Of a DNA stretch of 55,692 bases, positions 8,570 to 16,329 are shown one piece after another. Both the position numbers and the translations under genes were made by a program. Each line of letters starts with the position of its first letter. The stretch's first letter is position 1. Origin of the DNA: Pelethousia sp002409725 (GTDB lineage: Bacteria > Bacillota > Clostridia > Christensenellales > CAG-138); NCBI GenBank assembly GCA_937915455.1, contig CALDNN010000039.1, positions 1 through 55,692 of the forward strand, given 5' to 3'. The notes beneath the pieces were generated by a model. The model was given only the letters and a program-made list of their open reading frames with translations, had not been told where the DNA came from and searched no databases.

Positions 8570-9337
8570 AAATTCGATCAGCGAATCGAGCTTTTGGCGT
8601 GAGTAGGACATCTGCGTTCCATTGTCGGTATCGTCAATCTTGTGCAAGTTGAACAACACCGCCGATTCGCCGCCAAGGCAGCTCATCAGCTCGGCTTGGA
8701 CGGTCTCGACGGACACATCGGTGAGAAGGTGTAGGATTTTCACAGGGAAATATGCTGACTCGTTGCGGCGCAGCAGGATTACGTTGTCGGATGTGCGGAT
8801 ATTCTCAAAGCCCCTCTTGATCAACAGCGGTATCAGATACGGGTTGCACTCTCCGAGCGGGGTTATGATCATGTTCATTCCCTTTTTTAAGAAATGCGAA
8901 TTTAACCACTCCCTTGCGCGCAAATATTCGAAAAACATCTCGTCGCAACGGTCATACATACCCTCCTGATGGGAGTAAGAATGATTCAATATGTCCCATC
9001 CTTCCATATACAACTGAGCGAGTTGCTCATAGGACATGTATTCCCTCTCGCGCACCATACCGGGGATTACGGCGACACTTCCCTTGTATCCATATTGCTT
9101 TAGTAGTGGGTAAGCTTCCGAATACACAGAGCTCCAGCCATCATCAAACATGAACACGACCTGCGTCTTTGATTTATCAACAAAGAAAGAGTGCGTATCG
9201 CTGCCGGAATAATTGCAAAGCCTCAGCATCACCACAATGTCGTTCAGCCCGTCGCGCAGGCGGGGATACGTTCCCGGATACATCAGCAGCGCAAAGCATA
9301 TTGCAGCCATCACAAAAGTGCAGCAGAGCTTTTTCAA
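8504..9337 (-). CDS. Membrane-anchored polysaccharide deacetylase (NodB domain)
   Basis: This protein of about 277 residues has an N-terminal hydrophobic anchor (residues 6-20) and a NodB/CE4 domain. Motif 1 is FMFDDG (catalytic and metal Asp pair, near residues 62-67), motif 2 is HSYSH (metal histidines, 119-123), and PLGECN corresponds to the third conserved block. It should remove N-acetyl groups from an extracellular amino-sugar polymer. The AAGGAG lies too close to the first in-frame TTG (9343), so I favour TTG 9337. It is the last gene of the cargo operon, 17 nt after cotH. With the GT2 synthase it resembles the PgaC/PgaB (IcaA/IcaB) pair for partially deacetylated poly-N-acetylglucosamine; polymer identity is inference. 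Confidence 0.85.
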   Translation of the reverse strand: MKKLCCTFVMAAICFALLMYPGTYPRLRDGLNDIVVMLRLCNYSGSDTHSFFVDKSKTQVVFMFDDGWSSVYSEAYPLLKQYGYKGSVAVIPGMVREREYMSYEQLAQLYMEGWDILNHSYSHQEGMYDRCDEMFFEYLRAREWLNSHFLKKGMNMIITPLGECNPYLIPLLIKRGFENIRTSDNVILLRRNESAYFPVKILHLLTDVSVETVQAELMSCLGGESAVLFNLHKIDDTDNGTQMSYSRQKLDSLIEFLHTNEDQFQVVPYSCLLDKRA

Positions 9338-9354
9338 AACCAATCTCCTTTCGT

Positions 9355-11742
9355 CTACGGCGAAGCGGGCATGAAAACCGCTTGCAGCCTTGCGGATGAC
9401 GTTAGATTAAAAGTGAGCTTCTCGCTCTCCGTTACCGCCGTGCCTTCCCATCCGGCGAAACGGAAGCCTTTTGCCGGAACAGCTTCCAGCGTGATAGGAA
9501 TATCGGAAAAGTAAAAGCCCGTAAACTGCTGACTTTCTGCGCCGAGCAAAAGCGTATTCAATCGAACGGAACCTTCGCCTGAAACGGAAATCTCAAGTCT
9601 GTTCACCTTTGAAAGCCCGAAATAATCGCTAATATGGTTACGAACGGCATTGGGGCGGTTTTGCACAAATGTGCGCATGCGCTCGATTTCGGACAGGTAT
9701 CTTTCCATGCTTCCGTGGTGCAGATTCCATCTGAGAATATGCTGTGGCACATAAGGCAGATAGACTTCGAGCAGGGAATCAAGCCGCCTCCGCACGGTTT
9801 CTGCGCTGTAGGCTGTGTTTAAAAGGTCGCTAAACCTCAAGATGAATTTAATTTTGAATTCCTCGTTTGTCAGCAATGTTCTCAGCATGACAGTAAACTC
9901 ATCACCGTTATACCACTTCTCGCTTCCGACGGCTGTTGCATTTGCAAGCGAGTTTTCCTCATAGCTATTGTAAAATAGTCCAAAGCCGGTATCCAGATCG
10001 TATACAAGCCAACGCCATCTCCCATCCTGACCGTAAGGGGCTTGCGGGTCGTAAGTTCCGATGCGCTTCCTCCATATACGGACATTGTTTGCGAGCCAGT
10101 CATTGTTCCCGCAATAGATTTGCAAAATAATATACTCGATATAATTATCAATATCGATTTGCGTTTGCACATACGCATAGTTCTCGGGCTTTCTCATATC
10201 CGCGCTTTCAATGAAAGAAATTAGTTCCGCATATGGGAATTCATCTCCGGCAAAGCCCTCCTGCACCTCGTCGCCTATGCTGCCCGTCGGATTTTTTACG
10301 ATGACAACATCCTCTGCGTCAAAGCCATATTTGCGCGCAAGATAATTTGCGTTGTACAGGGTGCGTATGTTATAGATCCCATAATATTCGCCGTTGATAT
10401 ATGCGATACAGGGGCAAGAAGCTTGCAGGTCAAGCTTCTCGGGATCGGCAAGGCTTTGAATAAGGGCATCGCGAAACAAGGAATACTTGGCGTCGGTAGC
10501 CGAGTTTCGAAGTATCACGCCGCTAAGCGGCATAAATGCGCCTGTACCTTCGGAAAAGAAGTCATATGCGAAGATATTTCGAATATCATAATCGGAATCC
10601 GCAAGAAGGCTCAGACACTTATTGGGTTGGTCGAGCGAATAGCCGCCGTGGGTGCGGATGCCGATGCCCTGGGATATACAAGGCTTTCCTTGGGGTGAAA
10701 ATAACTCGAGATATGCAGGTCTCTCCCATAGCTTTCCTTCCTGATTGTAATTCGCGGGCAGTCCCCGTGCGCCCGCTGTTTCCGGGTGTGCCGCCAGCCA
10801 GTCGCCGTTCACCTTTCCGGGAACATAGATTCCGGTTTCATAGTCAAACAAGTTTGCGGGGGAGGTCGAGATGGAGATTACGGGTATGTCGTACCGACCG
10901 TATATCCCGCCGTCCACAAAAAACGTTTCTGTCACGGTGTTGCTTTTGGGGTAGCCGGATTTGTATGCGCGCGCGCGGATGACGTAGGGTTCTGCGCGCT
11001 TTGTCAGAAGGAAGGGTTCCTTATATAGGGCGGAATCCATCGAGGGTTCGGAGCCGTCAAATGTATAGCGTATTTGCGCGCCGTCTTTACAGGAAAGCTC
11101 CACCGATGTATCTTCCTCATAAAATCCCGCAGGCAGGGTGAACGTGGGCGTATCGAGCCGTTGCCCTTGTTTATCTTCGGTCAGCGGTTCGCTGTTATTG
11201 CTGTCGCCTGCTGTGCATCCGTCGAACCAATACAGCGTGTCGCTCCCGTCCGGCAGCCGCCCGTATGATATGTTCTCGTTCATATGCCCGAAGACAAGCG
11301 CTGTGCGCCAAGCGAGGGTGGGTGAGGTAAGCACAGCAATGTTATCGTTTGCGCGGAGCCTGAAATTGGCGTGCGCGCTTTTTTCATCCACCTGTCTATC
11401 CTTGCCGGATGTCCATATCGTAATGTAGCCGCTCGGCTCGATCCGCATAGCCGGGAAGATCCACCGGAAGGGTTCCTGCGGGTCGTCAGATAAACCGAAA
11501 CCCTCAAGATCCACCGCTTCGTCCGAGGCGTTGTACAGCTCGATGAAACCGGAAAAGCCACCGTCGCCTGCCTGAATCAGACCCTTGTTCAGCGGCATGA
11601 CCTCATTGATCACAACGCTGAAGCGTTCAAGCGGCAACACAGCGGAATGTACTGTGAAAATGATGTTGTCCAGACCGGTGCAAAGAACAGCCCCCAGACA
11701 GACTATCCCATAGAGTATCTGTTTAAAACGTTCCTTCCGCAT
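9355..11742 (-). CDS. CotH-type kinase with lamin-tail and chitobiase-like domains
   Basis: This secreted or surface multidomain protein has about 795 residues. Order: signal or anchor segment (residues 8-35); lamin-tail-like domain opening VVINEVMPLNKG; a chitobiase/hexosaminidase C-terminal-like beta domain (AQIRYTFDGSEPSMDSALY); a CotH kinase domain across roughly residues 280-660 with IRTHGGYS, NNDWLANNVRIWR and the Asp-rich WRWLVYDLDTGFG; and a C-terminal beta repeat ending FRFAGWEG. In B. subtilis CotH is a spore-coat protein kinase that phosphorylates CotB and CotG. ATG 11742 has GGGGG 6 nt upstream. It lies 13 nt after the DUF4956 gene. Its substrate here is unknown, and no CotB/CotG-like Ser-rich partner is in the window. 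Confidence 0.85.
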   Translation of the reverse strand: MRKERFKQILYGIVCLGAVLCTGLDNIIFTVHSAVLPLERFSVVINEVMPLNKGLIQAGDGGFSGFIELYNASDEAVDLEGFGLSDDPQEPFRWIFPAMRIEPSGYITIWTSGKDRQVDEKSAHANFRLRANDNIAVLTSPTLAWRTALVFGHMNENISYGRLPDGSDTLYWFDGCTAGDSNNSEPLTEDKQGQRLDTPTFTLPAGFYEEDTSVELSCKDGAQIRYTFDGSEPSMDSALYKEPFLLTKRAEPYVIRARAYKSGYPKSNTVTETFFVDGGIYGRYDIPVISISTSPANLFDYETGIYVPGKVNGDWLAAHPETAGARGLPANYNQEGKLWERPAYLELFSPQGKPCISQGIGIRTHGGYSLDQPNKCLSLLADSDYDIRNIFAYDFFSEGTGAFMPLSGVILRNSATDAKYSLFRDALIQSLADPEKLDLQASCPCIAYINGEYYGIYNIRTLYNANYLARKYGFDAEDVVIVKNPTGSIGDEVQEGFAGDEFPYAELISFIESADMRKPENYAYVQTQIDIDNYIEYIILQIYCGNNDWLANNVRIWRKRIGTYDPQAPYGQDGRWRWLVYDLDTGFGLFYNSYEENSLANATAVGSEKWYNGDEFTVMLRTLLTNEEFKIKFILRFSDLLNTAYSAETVRRRLDSLLEVYLPYVPQHILRWNLHHGSMERYLSEIERMRTFVQNRPNAVRNHISDYFGLSKVNRLEISVSGEGSVRLNTLLLGAESQQFTGFYFSDIPITLEAVPAKGFRFAGWEGTAVTESEKLTFNLTSSARLQAVFMPASP

Positions 11743-11755
11743 CAAATACCCCCAT

Positions 11756-12430
11756 CTAGCCTGTTACTTCACCCGAGAAGGAGACAAGGTTAACCTGGTT
11801 AACGCCCAACTCGCTGTTGTTCGAAAAATGCTCTGCCAGTACATAGGGGCGTTGCTTTTTCAAGTAGACCTCGTACGTCATCTCCATATAATCAAAGCTG
11901 CTGTTCTGCATGCGAAGCTTATATTTGATGCCGAACCCCTTGAGCACATCCTCTGCAGCCTCCTGCTGTATCCGGTTGCCTTTCAGTACTAAAAGGTAGC
12001 AGCAGTCCGAATGAACCGATTTGCTGAACAGGAAGATAAAAGCCGCAATGAACACACTGCCTACGACGGCGATTAAAAATGCGCCCGTACCTGCCGAAAG
12101 CCCCACGCCGATTGCCCAAAACAGAAAGGCAAGGTCGCGCGGTTCCTTGATGGCGCAACGGAAACGCACAATGGACAATGCGCCGACCATGCCGAGCGAA
12201 ATAGCAAGGTTGCTGCCAATAAGCATAATAACCATAGCGGTTGTCATGGCGATCGCAACAACAGATACGTTAAAACTCAACGAATATAGAACCCCTGTGA
12301 AAGTTTTTTTATAAATGAAAAAGATAAAAAGGCCCAGAACCGTGGTTACGGCCATATTGAAAGCAATGGTTTCGAGGGTGTATGCGCTCGCTCCGTCAAC
12401 GAGATAACGGAAAAGATCCAAATCGTTCAT
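11756..12430 (-). CDS. DUF4956 membrane protein
   Basis: This 224-residue protein has three to four transmembrane segments in its first ~130 residues, then a cytoplasmic alpha/beta tail. The signature stretches are LAISLGMVGALSIVRFR and KEPRDLAFLFWAIGVG, which place it in DUF4956. The ATG at 12430 has AGGAGG 9 nt upstream. It is packed between the VTC-domain gene (12 nt) and cotH (13 nt). DUF4956, VTC and CotH genes are recurrent neighbours as far as I recall, so it probably partners the VTC polymerase as its membrane component. Its biochemical role is unknown. Confidence 0.85.
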   Translation of the reverse strand: MNDLDLFRYLVDGASAYTLETIAFNMAVTTVLGLFIFFIYKKTFTGVLYSLSFNVSVVAIAMTTAMVIMLIGSNLAISLGMVGALSIVRFRCAIKEPRDLAFLFWAIGVGLSAGTGAFLIAVVGSVFIAAFIFLFSKSVHSDCCYLLVLKGNRIQQEAAEDVLKGFGIKYKLRMQNSSFDYMEMTYEVYLKKQRPYVLAEHFSNNSELGVNQVNLVSFSGEVTG

Positions 12431-12442
12431 CTTGTATTCCTC

Positions 12443-13153
12443 CTAAATGTGTAATGTTTGGCGGCAGATGATGTATTTACTTATTGAAGTGCCTTGCAGG
12501 CCGATTTCCGAAAGTATGCTCCTCAGAAAATCAGGAATCACACGGCGGTATTTCACCTCAAGAATACAGCCTCTCTCATTCGGAACTCTTAGGCAGGGTG
12601 CACTTTTATCAAATAGGCGGGATGTGTCCATGGAAGCCCGCAAACCTCTGTCAATGGTGATACGTATATTTTCAAAAGGCAGCTCAAAGGCTTGTCTTTC
12701 ATAATCGATCATTAGGATCGGCCGCAGGAGTTCGAGGCGGAAGCAGGCGTAGAATTTATTCGCTGCACCATGTGGTATGAAGGGGAGGAACGCCCAGTCG
12801 CCATTAATGAGCCTTGCCGCGTTCTGTCTGCCCAGCGGCATACTTTCCTTATGTACGAACGCGCCGCGTTTCCTCTTATGCTCGAGCATCACGGTATCGG
12901 CGGCGGTATCATAGATGCGCAAGCGGAGCTTCCTGCGATCGGTATATCCGTTCACTTTATCGTAATAGTCGCGGTTACCGGGTGTATCGAAGTATAAGCT
13001 CCGTATCCAGTACTGCCCGTCTGAGCCGGCGTGCCTGTCTGTGCTCATGATGCGCCGGAAATATTGTGCCAGCATGTACGCTTCGCGTTCACTAATGAGA
13101 TATTTCACTTCGTGGCGGAATACATCGGAGACCGGATCCTTTTGCGCCTCCAT
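12443..13153 (-). CDS. VTC-domain polyphosphate polymerase
   Basis: This 236-residue stand-alone VTC (vacuolar transporter chaperone 4-like) catalytic tunnel domain belongs to the triphosphate-tunnel family. Visible tunnel residues are the opening RHEVKY (E15, K17), IRSLYFDT (50-57), the basic KLRLRIY (75-81), EHKRKRG (E91, K93, K95) and the closing ILEVKY (E199, K201). In yeast Vtc4 this fold makes polyphosphate from ATP. The bacterial protein has no membrane helices, so it probably acts at the membrane with the DUF4956 partner encoded 12 nt downstream. All expected charged residues appear present. Actual product is inference from the family. Confidence 0.85.
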   Translation of the reverse strand: MEAQKDPVSDVFRHEVKYLISEREAYMLAQYFRRIMSTDRHAGSDGQYWIRSLYFDTPGNRDYYDKVNGYTDRRKLRLRIYDTAADTVMLEHKRKRGAFVHKESMPLGRQNAARLINGDWAFLPFIPHGAANKFYACFRLELLRPILMIDYERQAFELPFENIRITIDRGLRASMDTSRLFDKSAPCLRVPNERGCILEVKYRRVIPDFLRSILSEIGLQGTSISKYIICRQTLHI

Positions 13154-13176
13154 AATTGCTCCCTCCTTATCGGGAA

Positions 13177-14511
13177 TTATAGCGTATACGCGTTGTTGGT
13201 TCTGTTCAGCTTATCCCAGCTGGTCCTTTTCATCAGGTATGAGACGGTGCCTTTGATAAAAAAGACGATTCGCAGAAAGCTGAAAACAATGAGGTCTGTG
13301 CAAACCCCGAAGTACAATGGGCTCGTTTTGGTCCTCTTGCTTCCGCCTGCGTCGCTGTCCGCAGTTCGGAAGGAATCCGGACCGCGTCTGATTGCCCTGT
13401 ATATCGCAACCAATGAATTTGCGATGTTAAACAGCACGGCAAGCCCTGAAAAAATAAGCAAGAGCGGAGGAATGCCGAAAAACACACGTATAGAAAGCAG
13501 CAGATAGTTGGTAAGGAAGGTCATCACAGCAATGGTACCGCTGAGGGTCGCGTCTGCAATCATGAAGAAGCAGATGCTTGCTTGAAAAAAATTCTTAATA
13601 AGAAAGTGCCTGTTATGGACGACCGCGTCCCAAAATGCCTTTTGCCATCTTACACGCTGTCGTCTGAGATCCTTCCAGGTCTGCGGGCACTCGGTATAGC
13701 ATATCGCGTCCATCGTATAGGAAATAACTTTCCGATGATTCTGCGCGTATTCCTGCAGGCGTATGGTTATGTCGATATCTTCTCCGAGACCGTTCCTGAA
13801 TCCGCCCACTTCAGTTAGCGCGGCCTTTCTGAACACACCGAATGCGCCGGAAATAATATTAAGCGCGTTGTTTACGGCCAACGAAGGCTTGTAGATGTAA
13901 AAACCCTTGATATAATCGAGCGCTTGAAGCGCAATCAACGGCGTTTTACACTTCTCCATAAGAAAATACTGCATCACATGTATCGCGCCGCCGGAGGCGA
14001 TGACATCCTCATCTTGAAACGCACGGTTCATTACGTGAAGCGCGTTCTTTTCAAGTACGCTGTCTCCGTCGAGGGTTACGATGATTTCCCTACGGCTTAA
14101 AGCCATTCCTGCGTTAAGGCTGGCTGCCTTCCCACTATTTTGCTTATCAATAACGAATATGTTTGCGTATCTTGTCGAGCGATACACGCCCCGATAGCCT
14201 ACACATAGCTCCACCTTTCCACATGGAAATGGTTCGAGCGCGAGCAGATCATTAAAAACTATCATAGTCTTGTCCACAGAGCCGTCGTTCACGAATATTA
14301 TTTCATAGTCATCATAATCCAGGCGCAAGACGCCACAAAGCGTGTTCTTCAAGATCGCCGCCTCGTTATAGCAGGGTATGATTAGAGAAAACCCTAGCGC
14401 TTTTCGCGGGGCACGCTCAGGCTCTTTACGGTAGTAAAAGGAGCATATGAGGTGCAGCATTGCAAAAAAAGTGCTTAAAAACGTACATATGCTGACGATA
14501 GCTATGATCAT
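13177..14511 (-). CDS. Processive membrane glycosyltransferase family 2 (PgaC/NodC-like)
   Basis: This 444-residue polysaccharide synthase has an N-terminal helix and a GT-A catalytic domain. Its motifs are FVNDGS (D76), the DxD motif LDGD (148-150), GEDID (catalytic ED, 244-245) and QRVRW (QxxRW, 285-289). At least three C-terminal transmembrane segments follow. This is the layout of processive synthases of poly-N-acetylglucosamine, chitin oligomer or hyaluronan type. ATG 14511 overlaps the GH16 stop in an ATGA junction. It should make and extrude a polymer across the mother-cell or forespore-facing membrane, with the deacetylase of the same operon modifying it. The sugar cannot be read from sequence. 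Confidence 0.88.
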   Translation of the reverse strand: MIIAIVSICTFLSTFFAMLHLICSFYYRKEPERAPRKALGFSLIIPCYNEAAILKNTLCGVLRLDYDDYEIIFVNDGSVDKTMIVFNDLLALEPFPCGKVELCVGYRGVYRSTRYANIFVIDKQNSGKAASLNAGMALSRREIIVTLDGDSVLEKNALHVMNRAFQDEDVIASGGAIHVMQYFLMEKCKTPLIALQALDYIKGFYIYKPSLAVNNALNIISGAFGVFRKAALTEVGGFRNGLGEDIDITIRLQEYAQNHRKVISYTMDAICYTECPQTWKDLRRQRVRWQKAFWDAVVHNRHFLIKNFFQASICFFMIADATLSGTIAVMTFLTNYLLLSIRVFFGIPPLLLIFSGLAVLFNIANSLVAIYRAIRRGPDSFRTADSDAGGSKRTKTSPLYFGVCTDLIVFSFLRIVFFIKGTVSYLMKRTSWDKLNRTNNAYTL

Positions 14512-15407
14512 CGCTTTTGACTCCGTTCCGGCTCAATGGTCCATGATTCTATAACGAAGGTTGCGGGAAACACGGTGGTTTCATCTGGAGAGCCCGCCCA
14601 TTTACCGCCTACTGCCTGATTAACGATTAAATACATGGGCTCATCCGGAATGAATTTTGAGGTTTCAAGCATACACTCTCCATCAATAAACCAACGAAGC
14701 CGATCTTTGGTCCACTCGAGTTCGATAAGGTATGTATCCTTCTTTTCCACCTTTGTTTTGAAGAAATCCCGTGTTTGAACAGAACCGTTTATGTAATGAA
14801 CCACGCCGTAAAACACATCGGACGCGCTGCCGATCATCTCGAATATGTCTATTTCGGGCAAGGCTTTATTCTCTGCGGGCAGGAGCCAGATAGCTGGGAA
14901 CAGTCCTTTCCCCTCGGAAACGTTTATTACAAAGGAAAAATTGCCGTAAAGGTAGACGTTCGCACTCTCTACCATCCCTGAGGTATAGCGCTTATCCCCC
15001 ATTAATTCTTCATTTGTGGTTATAATAACGCGCCTGCTGTCGAGATTCACATTGTTTGGGCTGTAATACTGAAGCTGGTCACCATAGCTTTCGCTTCGTT
15101 CAATGACCCGCCATTGTGAGGGCCCAACAGGTTCTGTTGCTATTGGTTCAGTAGAAATACCATTGCTTTCTACTAAATCGAGCATATCCTGCGACTCAGG
15201 CGCTGTTTCAACTTTATTCGATTCTGTCAAACCATCTTGCACTAACATCGGAGACGTTGTGGATACAACATGGTCGGATTTGCTTTCACGCGCACTTTGC
15301 TCAGAAATAAATATGTCGATGCTTTCAATAATATATAAGATAAACACGCCGCACAGCAGTATCACGCACCACGAGATTATCAACCATTTCAACATTTTTT
15401 TGAGCAT
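14508..15407 (-). CDS. Membrane-anchored glycoside hydrolase family 16
   Basis: This protein of about 299 residues has an N-terminal transmembrane anchor, a Ser/Thr/Glu-rich spacer to about residue 95, and a GH16 jelly-roll domain. The catalytic signature EIDIFE (nucleophile and acid-base Glu) lies at about residues 185-190, with FPAIWLLP just before it. Family members cleave beta-1,3 or mixed-linkage glucans or related polymers. It is the first gene of the six-gene operon and overlaps the synthase gene by 4 nt. The start is uncertain: an in-frame TTG at 15422 sits against AAGGA, while ATG 15407 is spaced 14 nt. It could trim or release the polymer made by the operon. Confidence 0.82.
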   Translation of the reverse strand: MLKKMLKWLIISWCVILLCGVFILYIIESIDIFISEQSARESKSDHVVSTTSPMLVQDGLTESNKVETAPESQDMLDLVESNGISTEPIATEPVGPSQWRVIERSESYGDQLQYYSPNNVNLDSRRVIITTNEELMGDKRYTSGMVESANVYLYGNFSFVINVSEGKGLFPAIWLLPAENKALPEIDIFEMIGSASDVFYGVVHYINGSVQTRDFFKTKVEKKDTYLIELEWTKDRLRWFIDGECMLETSKFIPDEPMYLIVNQAVGGKWAGSPDETTVFPATFVIESWTIEPERSQKR

Positions 15408-15444
15408 GATAGCAACGACCAATCCTTAGTACAATTATTGGTCT

Positions 15445-15473
15445 ATCCATATGTTTGTTTGGTAAGATAAATG
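15445..15473 (-). promoter_or_regulatory. Weak sigma-E-like (mother-cell) promoter candidate for the cargo operon
   Basis: Read on the minus strand, CATTTAT (15467-15473) and CATATGGAT (15445-15453) lie 13 nt apart. This loosely matches the sporulation sigma-E pattern (ATATT, 13-14 nt, CATACAnT). It starts transcription about 30 nt before the GH16 ATG. The match is partial and unsupported by any other evidence. Confidence 0.25.
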
Positions 15474-15578
15474 CATTCTTAAGTAGCAGAGTTTCTGTTG
15501 GTCATTCAAGATCCCCAAACGCTTCCTGAAAAACTTAATTTTCGCCAAGGGTTGATACTGGAGCAAACCGGCCTTCCG

Positions 15579-15782
15579 TTAGGCTTTTGCTGCTTTGCGG
15601 CCCTGCTCCACCAGGGCGGCCAACTTGCGTTTACTGGCATAGTCGAGGGGGAGACCGTTGATGTGTTGTTCCACAGCCGCATCATGCAGCTGCCAAATAC
15701 GCACACGCAGCGCAAGAAGTTCTTCCGGGTTAGTGGAAAGATTTACAATTTCGCACTTTACTTCTTTAACCCGTTTGCCCAT
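15579..15782 (-). CDS. Small hypothetical protein (67 aa) inside the sigK element
   Basis: The start context is strong: AAGGAG 7 nt before ATG 15782. The product opens MGKRVKEVKCEIVNLSTNPE and is a charged, mostly helical protein ending in Lys/Ala. I do not recognise a family. It lies upstream of the GH16 gene (171 nt) in the same direction, and 547 nt from the recombinase. The second recombinase element in this window also has a small ORF on the upstream side of its recombinase, so it could be an accessory protein of the recombination module. That is a guess. Confidence 0.6.
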   Translation of the reverse strand: MGKRVKEVKCEIVNLSTNPEELLALRVRIWQLHDAAVEQHINGLPLDYASKRKLAALVEQGRKAAKA

Positions 15783-15879
15783 TTCATATCTCCTTTTTGC
15801 TATGCCTATGCTGCTTCAAGATTGTCCTAACTTTAGAAATCAAAATACTGTTTAACAGTGAGATGAAATGCGGCCATCT

Positions 15880-16068
15880 TCATAGAATTACAGGCAGTCG
15901 AAGACAAGATTCTTGGGCAAGTCTCTTTGCTATAGAAACAGATAGGGTTGCTTCTCTCCGCCCAATAGCAGAATACATTTGTTGCGAAATACCAACTTCA
16001 TTTGTAATTTTCGTCTGCGGTTTCCATCCTCGTGCATTGATTATGCAGAGGAGCCTTACACGATCGTA
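15880..16068 (-). pseudogene. Remnant of an XRE-family repressor
   Basis: This minus-strand frame, without an obvious start codon, reads RVRLLCIINARGWKPQTKIT, then NEVGISQQMYSAIGRREATL, then SVSIAKRLAQE before a stop at 15880-15882. The helix-turn-helix pattern (tk.a.e.GISqqy.SaI.r....l.iAkrlAqe) is clear. The head is closed by TAA at 16069-16071 with no ATG, GTG or TTG in between, so it looks truncated. It could have been the element's own repressor. Confidence 0.5.
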
Positions 16069-16311
16069 TTAAAAGAAGCCGTCCTGGAAGATGGCAATAA
16101 CGGTGAAATTTACGAAGTCACGTATGATGAACAGGGTAGAACCGCCGAAGTGAAAGATAATATCTTCTGGCAATATAGTCTTGTTGATAAGAACCAGCAA
16201 TTTGAATTTTATGGTGACAAGTTGAATATTTATCAACGGACGCATGCAACAAAGCTAGCTATTAACTGCCCCTGCAACTGTTCAGGCAAGCTATCCTCCA
16301 AGAACTGCTAA
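15979..16311 (+). pseudogene. Unrecognised open frame, probably a gene fragment
   Basis: From about 16070 the frame has protein-like composition (GEIYEVTYDEQGRTAEVKD, then FWQYSLVDKNQQFEFYGDKL). Before that it overlaps the XRE remnant on the other strand. There is no good ribosome-binding site. I recognise no family. It may be the tail of a gene cut by rearrangements inside the element. The gap 15783-16329 holds only this and the XRE remnant. Confidence 0.25.
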
Positions 16312-16329
16312 AGGTGGAAGGGCTATTTA

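Noticed and set aside
15506..15715. 69-codon minus-strand frame overlapping the 67-codon ORF
   Set aside because: No ribosome-binding site and Trp/Cys-rich unlikely composition, while the overlapping ORF has a strong start.
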